NCBI GenBank assembly: GCA_013350335.1
Contig: CM023532.1
Coordinates: 89,779,383 to 89,843,382 of the forward strand
Reading direction: 5' to 3'
Length of the DNA stretch: 64,000 nt
DNA from: Chimonanthus salicifolius
Taxonomy: Eukaryota; Streptophyta; Magnoliopsida; Laurales; Calycanthaceae
In this document: piece by piece, positions 10,300 to 21,455 of the stretch
How the letters are laid out: the number at the start of each line of letters is the position of its first letter
Numbering within the stretch: position 1 is the first letter of the stretch
Notes under the pieces: generated by a model
What the model saw: only the letters and a program-made list of their open reading frames with translations
Databases searched by the model: none
What the model was told of the DNA's origin: nothing
Translations under genes and position numbers: made by a program

Positions 10300-10536
10300 A
10301 TGCCTCCTCGTTCTGTTAGGAGAGAAAAATTATTGCGTGATCTCAGACGTCGTGAAAATCAGCTTATAAGATTAGAAAATGCTATTCGACAAATAGACGA
10401 AAATATAGCTTCAGGAAGATATCTTGTTATCCGCATACATACTATTAGGAGATCTATGTTAGTATCCTTGTGTAATTGTGTAAGAGAATATTGTAACCTT
10501 TTGAATGGAGAATTAGAATTATTATCTCGTGTTTAA
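10300..10536 (+). CDS. Small leader ORF 2, basic helical protein (segment A)
   Basis: 78 codons starting MPPRSVRREKLLRDL and ending VREYCNLLNGELELLSRV. It is charged and probably all-helical. The ATG follows the ancestral stop of leader ORF 1 by one base (TGAGATG), an arrangement that favours termination-reinitiation. The C-terminal motif V.(E/Q)YC..L..EL.LL.R is shared with leader ORF 3 of segment D, so the two look like tandem paralogues. The copy at 45796 in segment D is frameshifted, so this is the better-preserved version. No known function can be assigned. Confidence 0.55.
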   Translation: MPPRSVRREKLLRDLRRRENQLIRLENAIRQIDENIASGRYLVIRIHTIRRSMLVSLCNCVREYCNLLNGELELLSRV

Positions 10537-10786
10537 ATCTTTGTGAAGACCCTTTATGAGTAGCGAGATGAATTAAATCTATTATCCAGAACCTGAAGTT
10601 TTTTAACCTAGTTGATTTATCCAATTCTCTTTAGAGTTTTTATTTTCCTTCTTATTCTCCATTTTTGTACCTCGCTTATCTTCCAAAGAGTGTGGTCGCG
10701 TTGTAAGTCCCGCTTCTGGCTATGATCAGGAATTAAGGGCTGTAAATCATTGACAGAACTCTTTCTGCTTCTTACAAGCTACAAAG
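10537..10786 (+). other. Leader between small ORFs and ORF1, with remnant of leader ORF 3
   Basis: Just after leader ORF 2 the words ATGAATTAAATCTATTAT and CCTGAAG correspond to the very end of leader ORF 3 in segment D (46230-46260). Most of that ORF is therefore deleted here. The rest (10590-10786) is untranslated leader, conserved with 46260-46450 (GTTGATTTA, AGTCCCGCTTC, GTAAATC). No gene is seen. Confidence 0.65.
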
Positions 10787-12842
10787 ATAGAAAATTCTAA
10801 AGGAAAAACAAAACTTTTTAAGAATTGGTTTAAGTCATTTCAGCATCCTTCTAATAGGTCTACTTCATCTTCTTCATCATACCAGTCTGACTTGACTAGC
10901 TTCCCTTATAATAGTATAGAAAAAGAATATCCAGAAAAAACAAAAAATTCTGAAGAAAAGGTGTATGAAAACTTTGACCAAGCCATATCCAATTGGAAGA
11001 TGCCAGCCCTGCCTGTAACAAAAATATATAGTAATGGCACATTTGAAGAACAAAATGATTACCACATTAAAACTGTTGAAGAAACTGTTTTCCTCTCTGG
11101 AGGAAAACAAACAATCAAAATCCTTGAAAGAAGAATTATTGAACAAATCAGGACCAAATACAACTACCTACACATAGGATTAATTCAGGTAGGAATCAAA
11201 CCACTGTTTCGATTAGGATTAAATTTTCTGTAGGTGCTCATGTGCGAGATCAGAGACATGACGAGTTTGATGACTCTCTATATGCCACGATTGAATCAAG
11301 CCTCTGTCATGGACCTGTTTATTTTAATTGTTTCCCAAACATCACAGTTGATGCTCATGATGATTATATCCTTGATTGTGTAACTATTGGATTCCAAAGT
11401 AAAGGATTAAAGATGAGTCCAAGAAGTAAACCCTTTGCTATAGTCTATTGTGTGTTCTATAATTCCATGATCTCTGTCTTTCCCATGATAGCCTACAATG
11501 ATAAAGTTGATAAAGAAAAAACTACAGTTCTCATGGAAACAAACTTTAATAATAATGTGTTTATCCCAAAAGTTATCAGCTGGGAAGAGGTTGTTCTCCT
11601 AGGAAATTGGCAGATAGAAGACGTCACTCCAAGAGTAAATCAAATAACAGATTATTTACAAAGCATAGTCAAATTACCAAATGGTAATGTTGAAATCAAT
11701 TTTAGGAGAAAAATGGAAAAAGCGAGGAGAAGTTTTGCCAGTTATACGGAAGGAAGAAAAAGTTTTAGATTAGAAGAAATAGATGATGACCAAAAGAGTA
11801 GTGAAAAAGAAGAAACGGACCAAACGATTTTTAGAAACAAAGAAAGTGGAATCGAACACCCTGTGTACAAAAGAACCTCATCAGAAAAAACCTACAACCC
11901 AAGTGAAAGTGATTTTCTCCAAGGAGTCATAAGAATGATTAGCATTCAAAAGCCAGAAGAAACACCTGCCAAAAAATTTGAAATTGATAAACCATATCTT
12001 AGAGAAAATTTGAAAAATCATCCTTTAAAAGATTGGTTCTTTAAAAGGTTTAACTCAGAATAAAAGGATAAAATGAGAGAATTATGGTATTACCAAATAT
12101 AAGAAGAAGAAAGAAACATACCTTTCTTTGATTGGTTCATGGAATATATTAAAAAGGGGAAAATCAAAGAAGAAGAAACTCAAAGCCCAAAACAAATAAG
12201 AGTTATAGGAAGAACAACAAGAACCTAGTAAGTCACTGAAGGAAAAGAAGTTCATAAATCTCACCCACCTTGGAAGAAACTTGATATTTCTGTCCCTAAT
12301 ACAGAAACTAAGAATTATGCCATGCCTGTAAAAAATGCATCTAGTTATGAATCAAAACTAGATCCAAATGCTAGAGACATAGGTATATTGGAGATATAAT
12401 TGAACAAAACAATTACACCAATCTATGTTTATTAACCATTGGAGAACAAACAGATTGAATAGAAAGAACAATCAAATCAAAACCCGAATTCAATAAAGAT
12501 AAAGAAGAAAAATTAGAAGAAAGTTTTGCCAATGCAGTATATGTTCCCAGACAATTACCTAAAGGGATTATTTTGCAAGAAGGACCATTCAAAATGACAG
12601 ATGAAATGCCAAAGGAATTATCCAATAGGATGGAAAGCCTCAATATGGGAGGAAAAGGATTCAGCATCCTAAGAGTCTCTGCTTCAGAGAATTTATTAAT
12701 AAATCGTCTAAAGAAATGGAATCCCCAGGTAAAATTGACAGAGACAAAGAATTATTATCCTACACCAACCCTTGTTGATCTACAACTCGAAGAGGCTCCA
12801 TACACTTACACCTCAGAAGTTCATAAATCTCACCCACCTTGT
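10787..12842 (+). pseudogene. ORF1 5' part: movement protein region (segment A)
   Basis: The start codon is ATA at 10787 where segment D has ATG (46451). The frame encodes KTKLFKNWFKSFQHPSN, then a 30K-type movement-protein core (KYNYLHIGLIQVGIKPLFRL, then DDYILDCVTIGFQSKGLKMS). This is followed by a Lys/Glu-rich spacer up to the edge of the capsid domain (NYYPTPTLVDLQLEE). Movement proteins of this superfamily carry virus through plasmodesmata. Lesions include a frameshift near 11230, a stop at 12061-12063 (AATAA) and stops near 12102 and 12228. At 12819-12842 the sequence repeats 24 bp from about 12250 and then switches to the inverted ORF2 of segment B. Confidence 0.85.
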
Positions 12843-13601
12843 GACCATATAAATCTTTTTTCACCTCAAATTTCCATTGGAGAATGTATGGAATATGGAA
12901 CTTCGCAAAGAAACGAAGAGCATTAATCATATCACAAGAGACCTTTTCTTCAACTTGCCAAATTTAATAAATAGATAACGAAAATTATCAAGAAGGATTT
13001 TCCGGGAAGCACCAAAATGAGACCACCAAGTGAAGAGAAACCAGGATGGGAAATTGTGGTGAATAGGTGTGACATTAGGACTTTCTTCTTTGAACCTAAT
13101 GAACCAAGAATGATTATACTAACGGTTTTGCCACATCAAAGCAATCTTCCAGGCATCAATATAATCCCAATAATTGAAAAAATCAGTCAAATTATAAAGG
13201 TGGGCTGATTTTGTCATGTAAAGAGGACCATCCCAATCTTCCTCAGTGAGGATTTTGAGAATAGTGAATTTTGAATAGGTGATGATACCATTTGCATTTT
13301 TGTTGTGGAAGATGAGGACGCTTTTCGTCTAATGTAAAATATTGAGATACCATTCACGAGTTTTTCTTTTATCAGGGGAATAATAATGAAGCCCCTTGCC
13401 AAAGAGAAAATAAACATTATCTTCTACAGATCTTTCTTCCATAAGACAATCTAAAGTAACAAGAATTCTGTTACCGGTGTAAAGATATAATTCTGATTGG
13501 CTTGGGTCTTTTGTTGGAGTGAAACCCTTTTGGCTTTCTTCTTGTTCTGCCAATTTCTCTTTTCCTTTCTTCTGAATGAATGGAGAAGAGCTACTTGCCA
13601 T
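12843..13601 (-). pseudogene. Pararetrovirus ORF2, N-terminal part (segment B)
   Basis: ATG at 13601 (MASSSSPFIQKKGKEKLAEQ) lies inside the end of ORF1, with the ORF1 stop at 13593-13591, giving an 11-nt overlap of the two genes. The product contains ELYLYTGNRILVTLDCLMEE and FGKGLHYYSPDKRKTREWYL. It continues in broken frames (stop after NILH near 13329) to the Trp-rich block and is cut at the junction with segment A. Function is unknown. The same gene is found in segments C, D, E and F. Confidence 0.8.
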
Positions 13602-16517
13602 TTAGTCTTCCCTGAAGAAATTCTGTAGTAAGAAAATCGGGGAGAGAGTTAGAATTTCCATTGATAAATTCCATTTTGAATTCAAATACGAATAAAATGG
13701 CCTGCCAACGGGCAAAAATCTGTTTAGAAACAAGATTCTTAACATCATTTTCTAAGATTTCTTTGGCTGCTTTGGCATCCGCTCTGATGAGAAATTCTTT
13801 GTTTAGTATATCATGTTGGAATTTTGTCACACAGAGGACGATTGCAAAAACTTCTTTTTTGATGGTTGCATATTTCTTTTGAGCTTTATTCCAAAGACCA
13901 GAATTGAATCTTATTAATTCTTCTTTTGAGTCTTTCAATTGTAAAAGAACTCCTCCATATCCGATATCTGAAGCGTCAGTCTGAACTATTTTGAAGGCTT
14001 CAGGATCAGATAAGCATCTACATGGCAAGTTTTTCACTCTTTCTTTAATCTTTCTTACGGCTTTAGAATGATCTTCAGTCCATTCCTTAGGATTTTTCTT
14101 TAATCTTTCTTGGAGAAGTTTTCTATCTTTTGCCAAATCTTGATAGAAAAAGGCTACATAATTCAAACATCCAAGAAATCTTTGTAACATATTTTTATCT
14201 TTAATTTCATCTGGGAATTTATCAGCAAATTGGATTACTCTGTTGGTTGGAGTAATTTTTCTATCTTGGATTTCAAATCCTAAGAATCTGATTTTTTGTT
14301 GGAATAGACTCATCTTTCTTTTGGATAAAACTAAACCATTTTCCTTTATGATTCTTTTAAATATGTTTAGATGTTTCCAATGTTGATCTACTGATTCTGA
14401 GAAGATGAGAATATCATCAATATAGACAATAGTAAACTGGGTGCATGATGAAAAGATATTATTCATGATATTTTGAAATTCAGAAGGGGCATTTTTTAGT
14501 CCAAGGCATGACATTCCATTCGTAATGTCCCATGGGGACTGCGAATGCAGTTTAAATATCTATCTTCTTTTTTTATTTGGATTTGCCAAAATCCAGATTT
14601 TAAGTCAAACTTTGAGAATAATTTGGCATGATTTAGCCTATTAAGCAGGTCTTGAGTATTGCGTAAGGGATATCTAATGGACTGCAAGACCTTGTTTAAA
14701 GGCTTATAATTGATTACCAATCTCAGAACTCCTCTTTCGATTTCAGCGGCTTTTTCGATATAAAATGCCGTACAGCTCCAAGGGGATTTACTTTTTCTTA
14801 TCAATTTCTTTTTTAGTAAATCATTTATTTCTTCTTGGCAAATTTTTAAATGATTTGCGTCAATTTGTGATGGACGAGCTTTTGTAGGAATATCCTTTTC
14901 ATCGAGTCCTTTAATATATGGGAGTCCTACCACATGCATTTTTCAATCCCAAAATGCAGAGGGTAGTTCAGAACAACATTCATCTTCAAATTGTTTTGTG
15001 AGATTTTCTATTTTTTCTTTAAACTCTTTTTTCTCCAAAATTTTTGTAATTTGGGCAATATTGATTTCATTATTTAGTCCATTTATATAATTTTCTCTAG
15101 TGGCGATAACTTGATTTATCCTTTGAATTTTTGTTTCACAAGGATCATCTATAAAATCAAGATTTACATCAATCCCTTTGATATTTGTAGAGATTCCTTT
15201 CATCATTACCGAAAAGGGTTGGATTTGGAGAATAAATAGGGATCCAAGAAGTACATCATTAACAATATCTTCTGAAATAATAAAGGGTGATGCAACACAG
15301 ACTCCTTGCATACAGACATGAACAGTTGGGATTTTTCTTTCTATGGAAATGGTCGTTCCATTAGTAGCAGAAACAAACTGTTTCGATTCACTTGTAAATT
15401 CAATAGGAATGATTCCTAATCTGATAACATTTAAGTCTGCTCCGGTATCAATTATGGCAGTGACAATCTTCTCAAAGTTTTTTATTTTTATCTTTACCTG
15501 AACTCTCCACTGTTGGTAAATACATTTTGTAGGAATTACACCAGTAGAGATTTTGCTAATTTGTCCTTTAATTCTTTGGACAAATTTTTCCTCATCATAT
15601 TTTTCAATAGCACCATCATTTTCCAACCAGGTTAACCTTTCATCAAGCTCATTTTGTTTTCTGGTTAACTCAATTCTTAATTCACGGAGTTATCTCTTTT
15701 GATTATTTAATTCTCTTTGTAAGTCTGAGAGAGTAAAGGTTTATTTATAGTATGAATTTTTTCTGCTCTATTAATAAAGTCAATCGTGGAATAGGTTGGT
15801 GTGTGAAATGTTTCTTTCTCTTTTGTCCTTTTTGGATAATATGGTGTTTTATCACCATTTTCATCTTCTTTAAAGGAAATTTTTGGTTGTGAGCTTTCTC
15901 CTTCTTCTCCTCCCCCAATTTTGAAATTTGGTTTAAAAATTGAACTTTTTTTCCGGATCGAGTATGTTATCAACCATTTCTAGAAGTAATTTTTGAAGGG
16001 CTGTGAGGACAGGAATATGGATACCAAGATCTTCATCAGATGGTATCGACCATTCTCCATCAGATTCTTCATCATCTGAATGACATGTACATGATTGGAA
16101 TTGTTTGATGACCTGAACCTGGGGACTATTTTCTTTAACGTTAGTTGATGAATCAGATTCATATTCTTCTTCTTCTGAGGAACTTGAATCAGATTGTTCT
16201 TTTTCAGTATTTTCCTCTTCAATTTTGTTATTGATTTTTCTAAGTTTCTTTTTAGAGGAATTTTCCTTTTTAAAGCATTTATTTAAATAATGACCCTTTT
16301 TCCCGCAAGTATAACAAGTTGGAACATTTTCTTTTATATATTTCTTTTTGAAATATTTCCTAGATTTTCTTTTGAATGGGATGAGTTCATCGGATTTTCT
16401 CTGATTTTTATATCTTCCGGGTTTATATTTTCGTACCATTTTGTTTTTTCTATTCGGAGTAAATCTAGAACGCGAGGGTTTTCTCTTTGATTCAGGTGAT
16501 TGATCTAAACTAAACTG
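13591..16517 (-). pseudogene. ORF1 3' part: capsid end, protease, reverse transcriptase, RNase H (segment B)
   Basis: Reading from 16517: basic capsid tail, CCHC zinc knuckle CYTCGKKGHYLNKC (16316-16275), and an acidic Ser/Glu stretch. Next comes the aspartic protease with DTGADLNVIRLG (near 15450). The reverse transcriptase starts with KSPWSCTAFYIEKA and carries YIDDILIF (near 14420). RNase H includes QTDASDIGYGG (near 13975), and the protein ends NGK at 13594. Breaks are a frameshift near 15960, a stop near 15690, a stop near 14940 and a small deletion near 14515. These enzymes process the polyprotein and copy the RNA into DNA in the cytoplasm. The capsid end is fused in frame to minisatellite. 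Confidence 0.9.
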
Positions 16518-17910
16518 AAAAAGTTTGTCCACTTTGTCCAGTTTCTCTGGTTTGTCAAATTTTTCTAGATGGTTCTGTTTGTCCAATTTGTCCAGTTTGG
16601 GCAGTTTTTCTAATTTGTCCAATTCGTCTAGTTTGTACAGGTTGCCAAGTTTATCTACTTTGTCGAGTTAGTTGAATTTAGCCAATTTGTGCACCTTTTA
16701 CAGTTAGTTCAATTTGTCCAGTTTGTTCAGTTTATGTAGTTTGTCTTGTTTGTTGACTTCTTTTACTTTACCCAGTTTGTCCACTATGTCCAGTTTGTCC
16801 AGTTTGGCTAATTCATACAATTTGTCCACTTTGTCCTGTTCATCCTATTTAACTAGTATTTCCTGTTTAGCAACTTTGTTCAGTTGATCCATTCCTGTTC
16901 GTCTAGATTGAGTTGTTTTTCCTTTTTGTCCACTTTGTTCAGTTCCTCATCTTTTTCCTGTTTTTCCAGTTTGATAAATTTGTCCACTTCGTCCTTTACG
17001 TCCAGTTTGTCTAGTTTGTCCAGTTTGCCCAGTTTGTCTAGTTTGTCCAATTGGTCCAGTTTGTCTATTTTGTATAGTTCGTCCACTTTGTCCTGTTTGT
17101 CCACATTGACAAAGTTGTCCACTTCTTCCAATTCGTTCAGTTTGTTCACTACGTCCTATACGTCCAGTTTGTCTAGTTTGTCCAGATTGTCTAGTTTGTC
17201 CAGTTTGTCCAGTTGGTCCAGTTTGTCCTGTTAGTCCAGATTGAGTAGTTTTTCCATTTTTTCCACTTTGTGTAGTTCGTCAACTTTGTCCTGTTTTTCC
17301 ACTTTGACAAATTTGTCCACTTTTTCCAATTCGTTCTGTTTGTCCACTTCGTCCTTTACTTCCACTTTGTCTAGTTTGTCCAGCTTGTCTAGTTTGTCCA
17401 GTTGGTCAAGTTTTTCTACTTTGTATAGTTCGTCCTGTTTGTCCACATGGACAAATTTGTCCACTTCTTCCAATTCGTTTAGTTTGTTCACTTCGTCCTG
17501 TACGACTAGTTTGTCTAGTTTTTCCAGATTGTCTAGTTTGTCCAGTAGGTCTAGTTTGTCCACTTTGTACAGTTCGTCCACATTGACAAATTTGTCCACT
17601 TTTTCCAATTTGTTCAGTTGGTCAACTTCATCCAATTCGTACAGTTTGTCCACTTTCCTTCTTCGTACAGTTTAAGTAGGTTTTCCAGTTTGTCCACTTT
17701 GTTGAATCGAGCCAGTTTGTCCTGTTCTTCCAGTTTGAGTAGTTTTCCACTTTGTTCGGTTGGTCAAGATTGTTTTGTTCGTCCAACTTAACTAGTATTT
17801 CCAGTTTAGCAACTTTGTTCAGTTGATCCAATTTGTCCTGTTCCTCCAGAATAAGTATTTTTTCCATTTTGTCCACTTTGTATAGCTTGTCAACTTTGTC
17901 CCGTTTGTCC
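16518..17910 (+). repeat. 9-bp minisatellite block 2
   Basis: The same TTTGTCCAG array, between viral segments B and C. The landmark TAGATGGTTCTGTTTGTCC is at about 16567, close to the left edge. Leu-Ser-Ser and Lys-Leu-Asp ORFs are repeat translations. The left edge is inside the capsid gene of B. The right edge joins the inverted leader of C. Confidence 0.95.
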
Positions 17911-18124
17911 ATCTTTGTAGCTCGTAAGAGACAGAAAGAGTTCTGTCAACGATTTACAGCCCTTGATGCCTGATCACGGCCAGAAGCGGGACTTACAACG
18001 CGACCACACTCTTAAGAAGATAAGCGAGGCACAGAAGTGGAGAATAAGAAGGAAAATAAAAACTCTTTAAGAAGATAAGCGAGGCACAGAAGTGGAGAAT
18101 AAGAAGGAAAATAAAAACTCGTTG
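17911..18124 (-). repeat. Inverted leader fragment with tandem duplication
   Basis: Positions 17911-18060 are the reverse complement of the ORF1 leader (compare 10640-10786: TCTTTGTAGC, AAGCGGGACTTACAACGCG). The last stretch, beginning TTAAGAAGATAAGCGAGG and ending AAAATAAAAACTC, is then repeated once more (about 18066-18121). The sequence next switches to plus-strand movement-protein sequence (GAGAATTGGTTTAAATC). It carries no gene. Confidence 0.8.
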
Positions 18125-19669
18125 AGAATTGGTTTAAATCATTTCAGTATCCTTCTAATAGATCTTATTCGTCTTCTTCATCCTACCAGTCTGCTTTAAC
18201 CAGTTTTACCCGTAATAGCTTAGAAAAAGAAAATTCAGAAAAAACAAAAAATTCAGAAAAAATGATATATGAAAATTTTGACCAAGCAATATCCAACTGG
18301 AAGTTGCCAGCCTTGCCTGTAACAGAAATATATAGCAATGCCACGTTTGAAGAACAAAATGATTACCATATTAACTGTTGAAAAAACTGTTTCTCTCTCT
18401 GGAAGAAAACAAACAATTAAAGTTCTTGAAAGAAGAATTATTGAACAAATTAGAACCAAATACAACTACCTGCACATAGGATTAATTCAGGTGGGAATCA
18501 AACCACTGTTTCGATTAGGATTAAATGTATCAATGTGTGCTTATGTGCGAGATCAGACACATGATGAGTTTGATGATTCTCTTTATAATATGATCGAATC
18601 AAGTCTCTGTCATAGACCTGTTTATTTTAACTGCTTTCCTAATATCACAATTGATGCTCATGATGATGATGTTCTCGATTGTGCAACCATTGGATTTCAA
18701 AGTAAAGGATTAAAGATGAGTCCAAGAAGTAAACCTTTTGCTATAATTTATCGTGTGTTCTACAAATCTATGATCTCTGTCTTTCCCATGATAGCCTATA
18801 GAGATAAGGTTGATAAAGAAAAAACTACAGTTCTTATGGAAACAAACTTTAACAATAATGTGTTTATCCCAAAAGTCATCAGTTGGGAAGAAGTTGTTCT
18901 CCCAGGAAATTGGCAAATAGAAGATGTCACCCCAAGAGTAAATGAAATAACAGATGATTTACAAAGTATAGTTAAATTACCAAATGGAAATGTTGAAATC
19001 AATTTAACAAGAAAAATGGAAAAAACTAGGAGAAGTTTTGCCGGTTATATAGAAGGAAGAAAAAGTTTTAAATTAGAAAAAATAGATGATGACCAAAGGA
19101 GTAGTGAAAAGGAAGAAATGAATCAAAAAGTAGAAACAAAGAAAGTAGAATCGAACACCCTATGTATAAAAAAACTTCATCACAAAAAACCTACAACCCT
19201 AGTGAGAGTGATTTTCTCCAATGAGCCATAAGAATGGTTAGCATTCAAAAGCCAGAAGAAACACCTGTCAAAAAATTTGAAATTGATAAACTATACCTTA
19301 GAGAAAATTTGAAAAATCATCCTTTAAAAGATTGGTTCTTTAAAAGGTTTAACATAGAAGAAAAGGATAAGATGAGAGAATTATGGTATTTCCAAATGGA
19401 GGAAGAAGAAAGAAATATACCTTTCTTTGATTGGTTTATGGAATATTTTAAAAAAGGGAAAATCAAAGAAGAAGAAACTCAAAGCACAAAACAAATAAGA
19501 GTTATAGGAAGAACAACAAGAACTTGGAAATACACTGAAGGAAAAGAAGTTCATAAATTTCACCCACCTTGGAAGAAACTTGATATTTCTGTTCCTAATA
19601 CAGAAACCAAGAATTATGCCATGCCTGTAAAAAATGCATCTATTTATGAATCAAAATCAGACCCAAATG
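18125..19669 (+). pseudogene. Movement protein region, first copy (segment C)
   Basis: The sequence corresponds to ORF1 from the NWF/KSF region onward; the N-terminus is replaced by the inverted leader. The longest open part, 18338-19231, holds the 30K-type core KYNYLHIGLIQVGIKPLFRL and DDDVLDCATIGFQSKGLKMS. A 2-base loss near 18370 breaks the frame before the core, and a 4-base loss near 19125 breaks it after. A TGA follows SNEP at 19229-19231. Downstream lies EIDKLYLRENLKNHPLKDWF. The copy stops abruptly at 19669, where the tandem duplicate begins. Confidence 0.85.
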
Positions 19670-21455
19670 GAATCCTTGCATTTGAAGAACAAAATGATTA
19701 CCACATAAAAACTGTTGAAAAAACTGTTTCTCTCTCTGGAGGAAAACAGACAATTAAAGTTCTTGATAAAAGAATTATTGAACAAATCAGAACCAAGTAC
19801 AACTACCTGCACATAGGATTAATTCAGGTAGGAATCAAACCACTGTTTCGATTAGGATTAAATGTTTCAGTGTGTGCTTATGTGCGAGATCAAAGACATG
19901 ATGAGTTTGATGATTCTCTTTATGCTATGATCGAATCAAGTCACTGTCATGGACCTGTTTATTTTAACTGCTTTCCTAATATCACAATTGATGCTCATGA
20001 TGATGATGTTCTCGATTGTGCAACCATTGGATTTCAAAGTAAATGATTAAAGATGAGTCCAAGAAGTAAACCTTTTGCTATAGTTTATCGTGTGTTCTAC
20101 AAATCTATGATCTCTGTCTTTCCCATGATAGCCTATAGAGATAAGGTTGATAAAGAAAAAACTACAGTTCTTATGGAAACAAACTTTAACAATAATGTGT
20201 TTATCCCAAAAGTCATCAGTTGGGAAGAAGTTGTTCTCCCAGGAAATTGGCAAATAGAAGATGTCACCCCAAGAGTAAATGAAATAACAGATGATTTACA
20301 AAGTATAGTTAAATTACCAAATGGAAATGTTGAAATCAATTTAACGAGAAAAATGGAAAAAACTAGGAGAAGTTTTGCCGGTTATATAGAAGGAAGAAAA
20401 AGTTTTAAATTAGAAAAAATAGATGATGACCAAAGGAGTAGTGAAAAGGAAGAAATGAATCAAAAAATTTTTAGAAACAAAGAAAGTGGAATCGAACACC
20501 CTATGTATAAAAAAACTTCATCACAAAAAACCTACAACCCTAGTGAGAGTGATTTTCTCCAATGAGCCATAAGAATGGTTAGCATTCAAAAGCCAGAAGA
20601 AACACCTGTCAAAAAATTTGAAATTGATAAACTATACCTTAGAGAAAATTTGAAAAATCATCCTTTAAAAGATTGGTTCTTTAAAAGGTTTAACATAGAA
20701 GAAAAGGATAAGATGAGAGAATTATGGTATTTCCAAATGGAGGAAGAAGAAAGAAATATACCTTTCTTTGATTGGTTTATGGAATATTTTAAAAAAGGGA
20801 AAATCAAAGAAGAAGAATCTCAAAGCACAAAACAAATAAGAGTTATAGGAAGAACAACAAGAACTTGGAAATACACTGAAGGAAAAGAAGTTCATAAATT
20901 TCACCCACCTTGGAAGAAACTTGATATTTCTGTTCCTAATACAGAAACCAAGAATTATGCCATGCCTGTAAAAAATGCATCTATTTATGAATCAAAATCA
21001 GACCCAAATGCTAAAGACATAGGTATAGGTATTGGAGATATAATTGAACAAAACAATTACACCAATCTATGTCTATTAACCATTGGAGAACAAACAGATC
21101 GAATAGAAAGAACAATCAAATCAAAATCCGAATTCAATAAAGATAAAGAAGAAAAATTAGAAGAAAGCTCTGCCAATGCAGTTTATGTTCCCGGACAATT
21201 ACCTAAAGGGATTATTTTGCAAGAAGGACCATTCAAAATGACAGACGAAATACAAAAGGAATTATCCAATAAGATGGAAAGCCTCAATATGGGAGGAAAA
21301 GGATTCAGCATCCTAAGAGTCTTTGCTTCGGAGAATTTATTAATAAATCGTCTAAAGAAATGGAATCCCCAGATAAAATTGCCAGAGACAAAGAATTATT
21401 ATCCTAGACCAACCCTGTTGATCTACAACTCGAAGAAGCTCCATACACTTACACG
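19670..21455 (+). pseudogene. Movement protein region, second (duplicate) copy and spacer (segment C)
   Basis: It repeats 18346-19669 almost base for base after the join ACCCAAATG/GAATCCTTGCATTTG. It then carries on into new sequence, the spacer (EGPFKMTDEIQKEL, ESLNMGGKGFSILRV) and the MP-capsid linker. A TGA at 20044-20046 (AGTAAATGATT) stops the core where the first copy has GGA. A second TGA follows DFLQ at 20563-20565. A one-base loss near 21415 shifts the frame before the capsid domain. Confidence 0.85.

Larger units (their letters stand above)
9062..12842 (+). mobile_element. Endogenous pararetrovirus segment A (ORF2 end, primer site, leader, movement protein)
   Basis: A contiguous viral stretch in the order ORF2 3' end, tRNA-Met primer-binding site, promoter and leader, small ORFs, 5' part of ORF1. 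The left edge joins minisatellite at about 9062 within the ORF2 region (KEIAREKSPEP). The right edge joins inverted viral segment B at about 12842. It is the only segment in the window showing the ORF2-to-leader passage uninterrupted, so it anchors the circular map of the virus. Caulimoviridae replicate by reverse transcription of a terminally redundant RNA. Integration is not part of their cycle, so copies like this arise by illegitimate recombination. Confidence 0.92.
12843..16517 (-). mobile_element. Endogenous pararetrovirus segment B (inverted; capsid to ORF2)
   Basis: On the minus strand from about 16517 to 12843: capsid C-terminal part, protease, reverse transcriptase, RNase H and the first half of ORF2. 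It is joined head-to-head with segment A at 12842 and to minisatellite at about 16517. It differs from segment C at many sites, so A and B are probably not two halves of one recent insertion. Confidence 0.92.

Noticed and set aside
18346..21010. Direct repeat in segment C as LTRs of a retrotransposon
   Set aside because: The repeated unit is internal movement-protein coding sequence, and no element lies between the copies. It is a tandem duplication.
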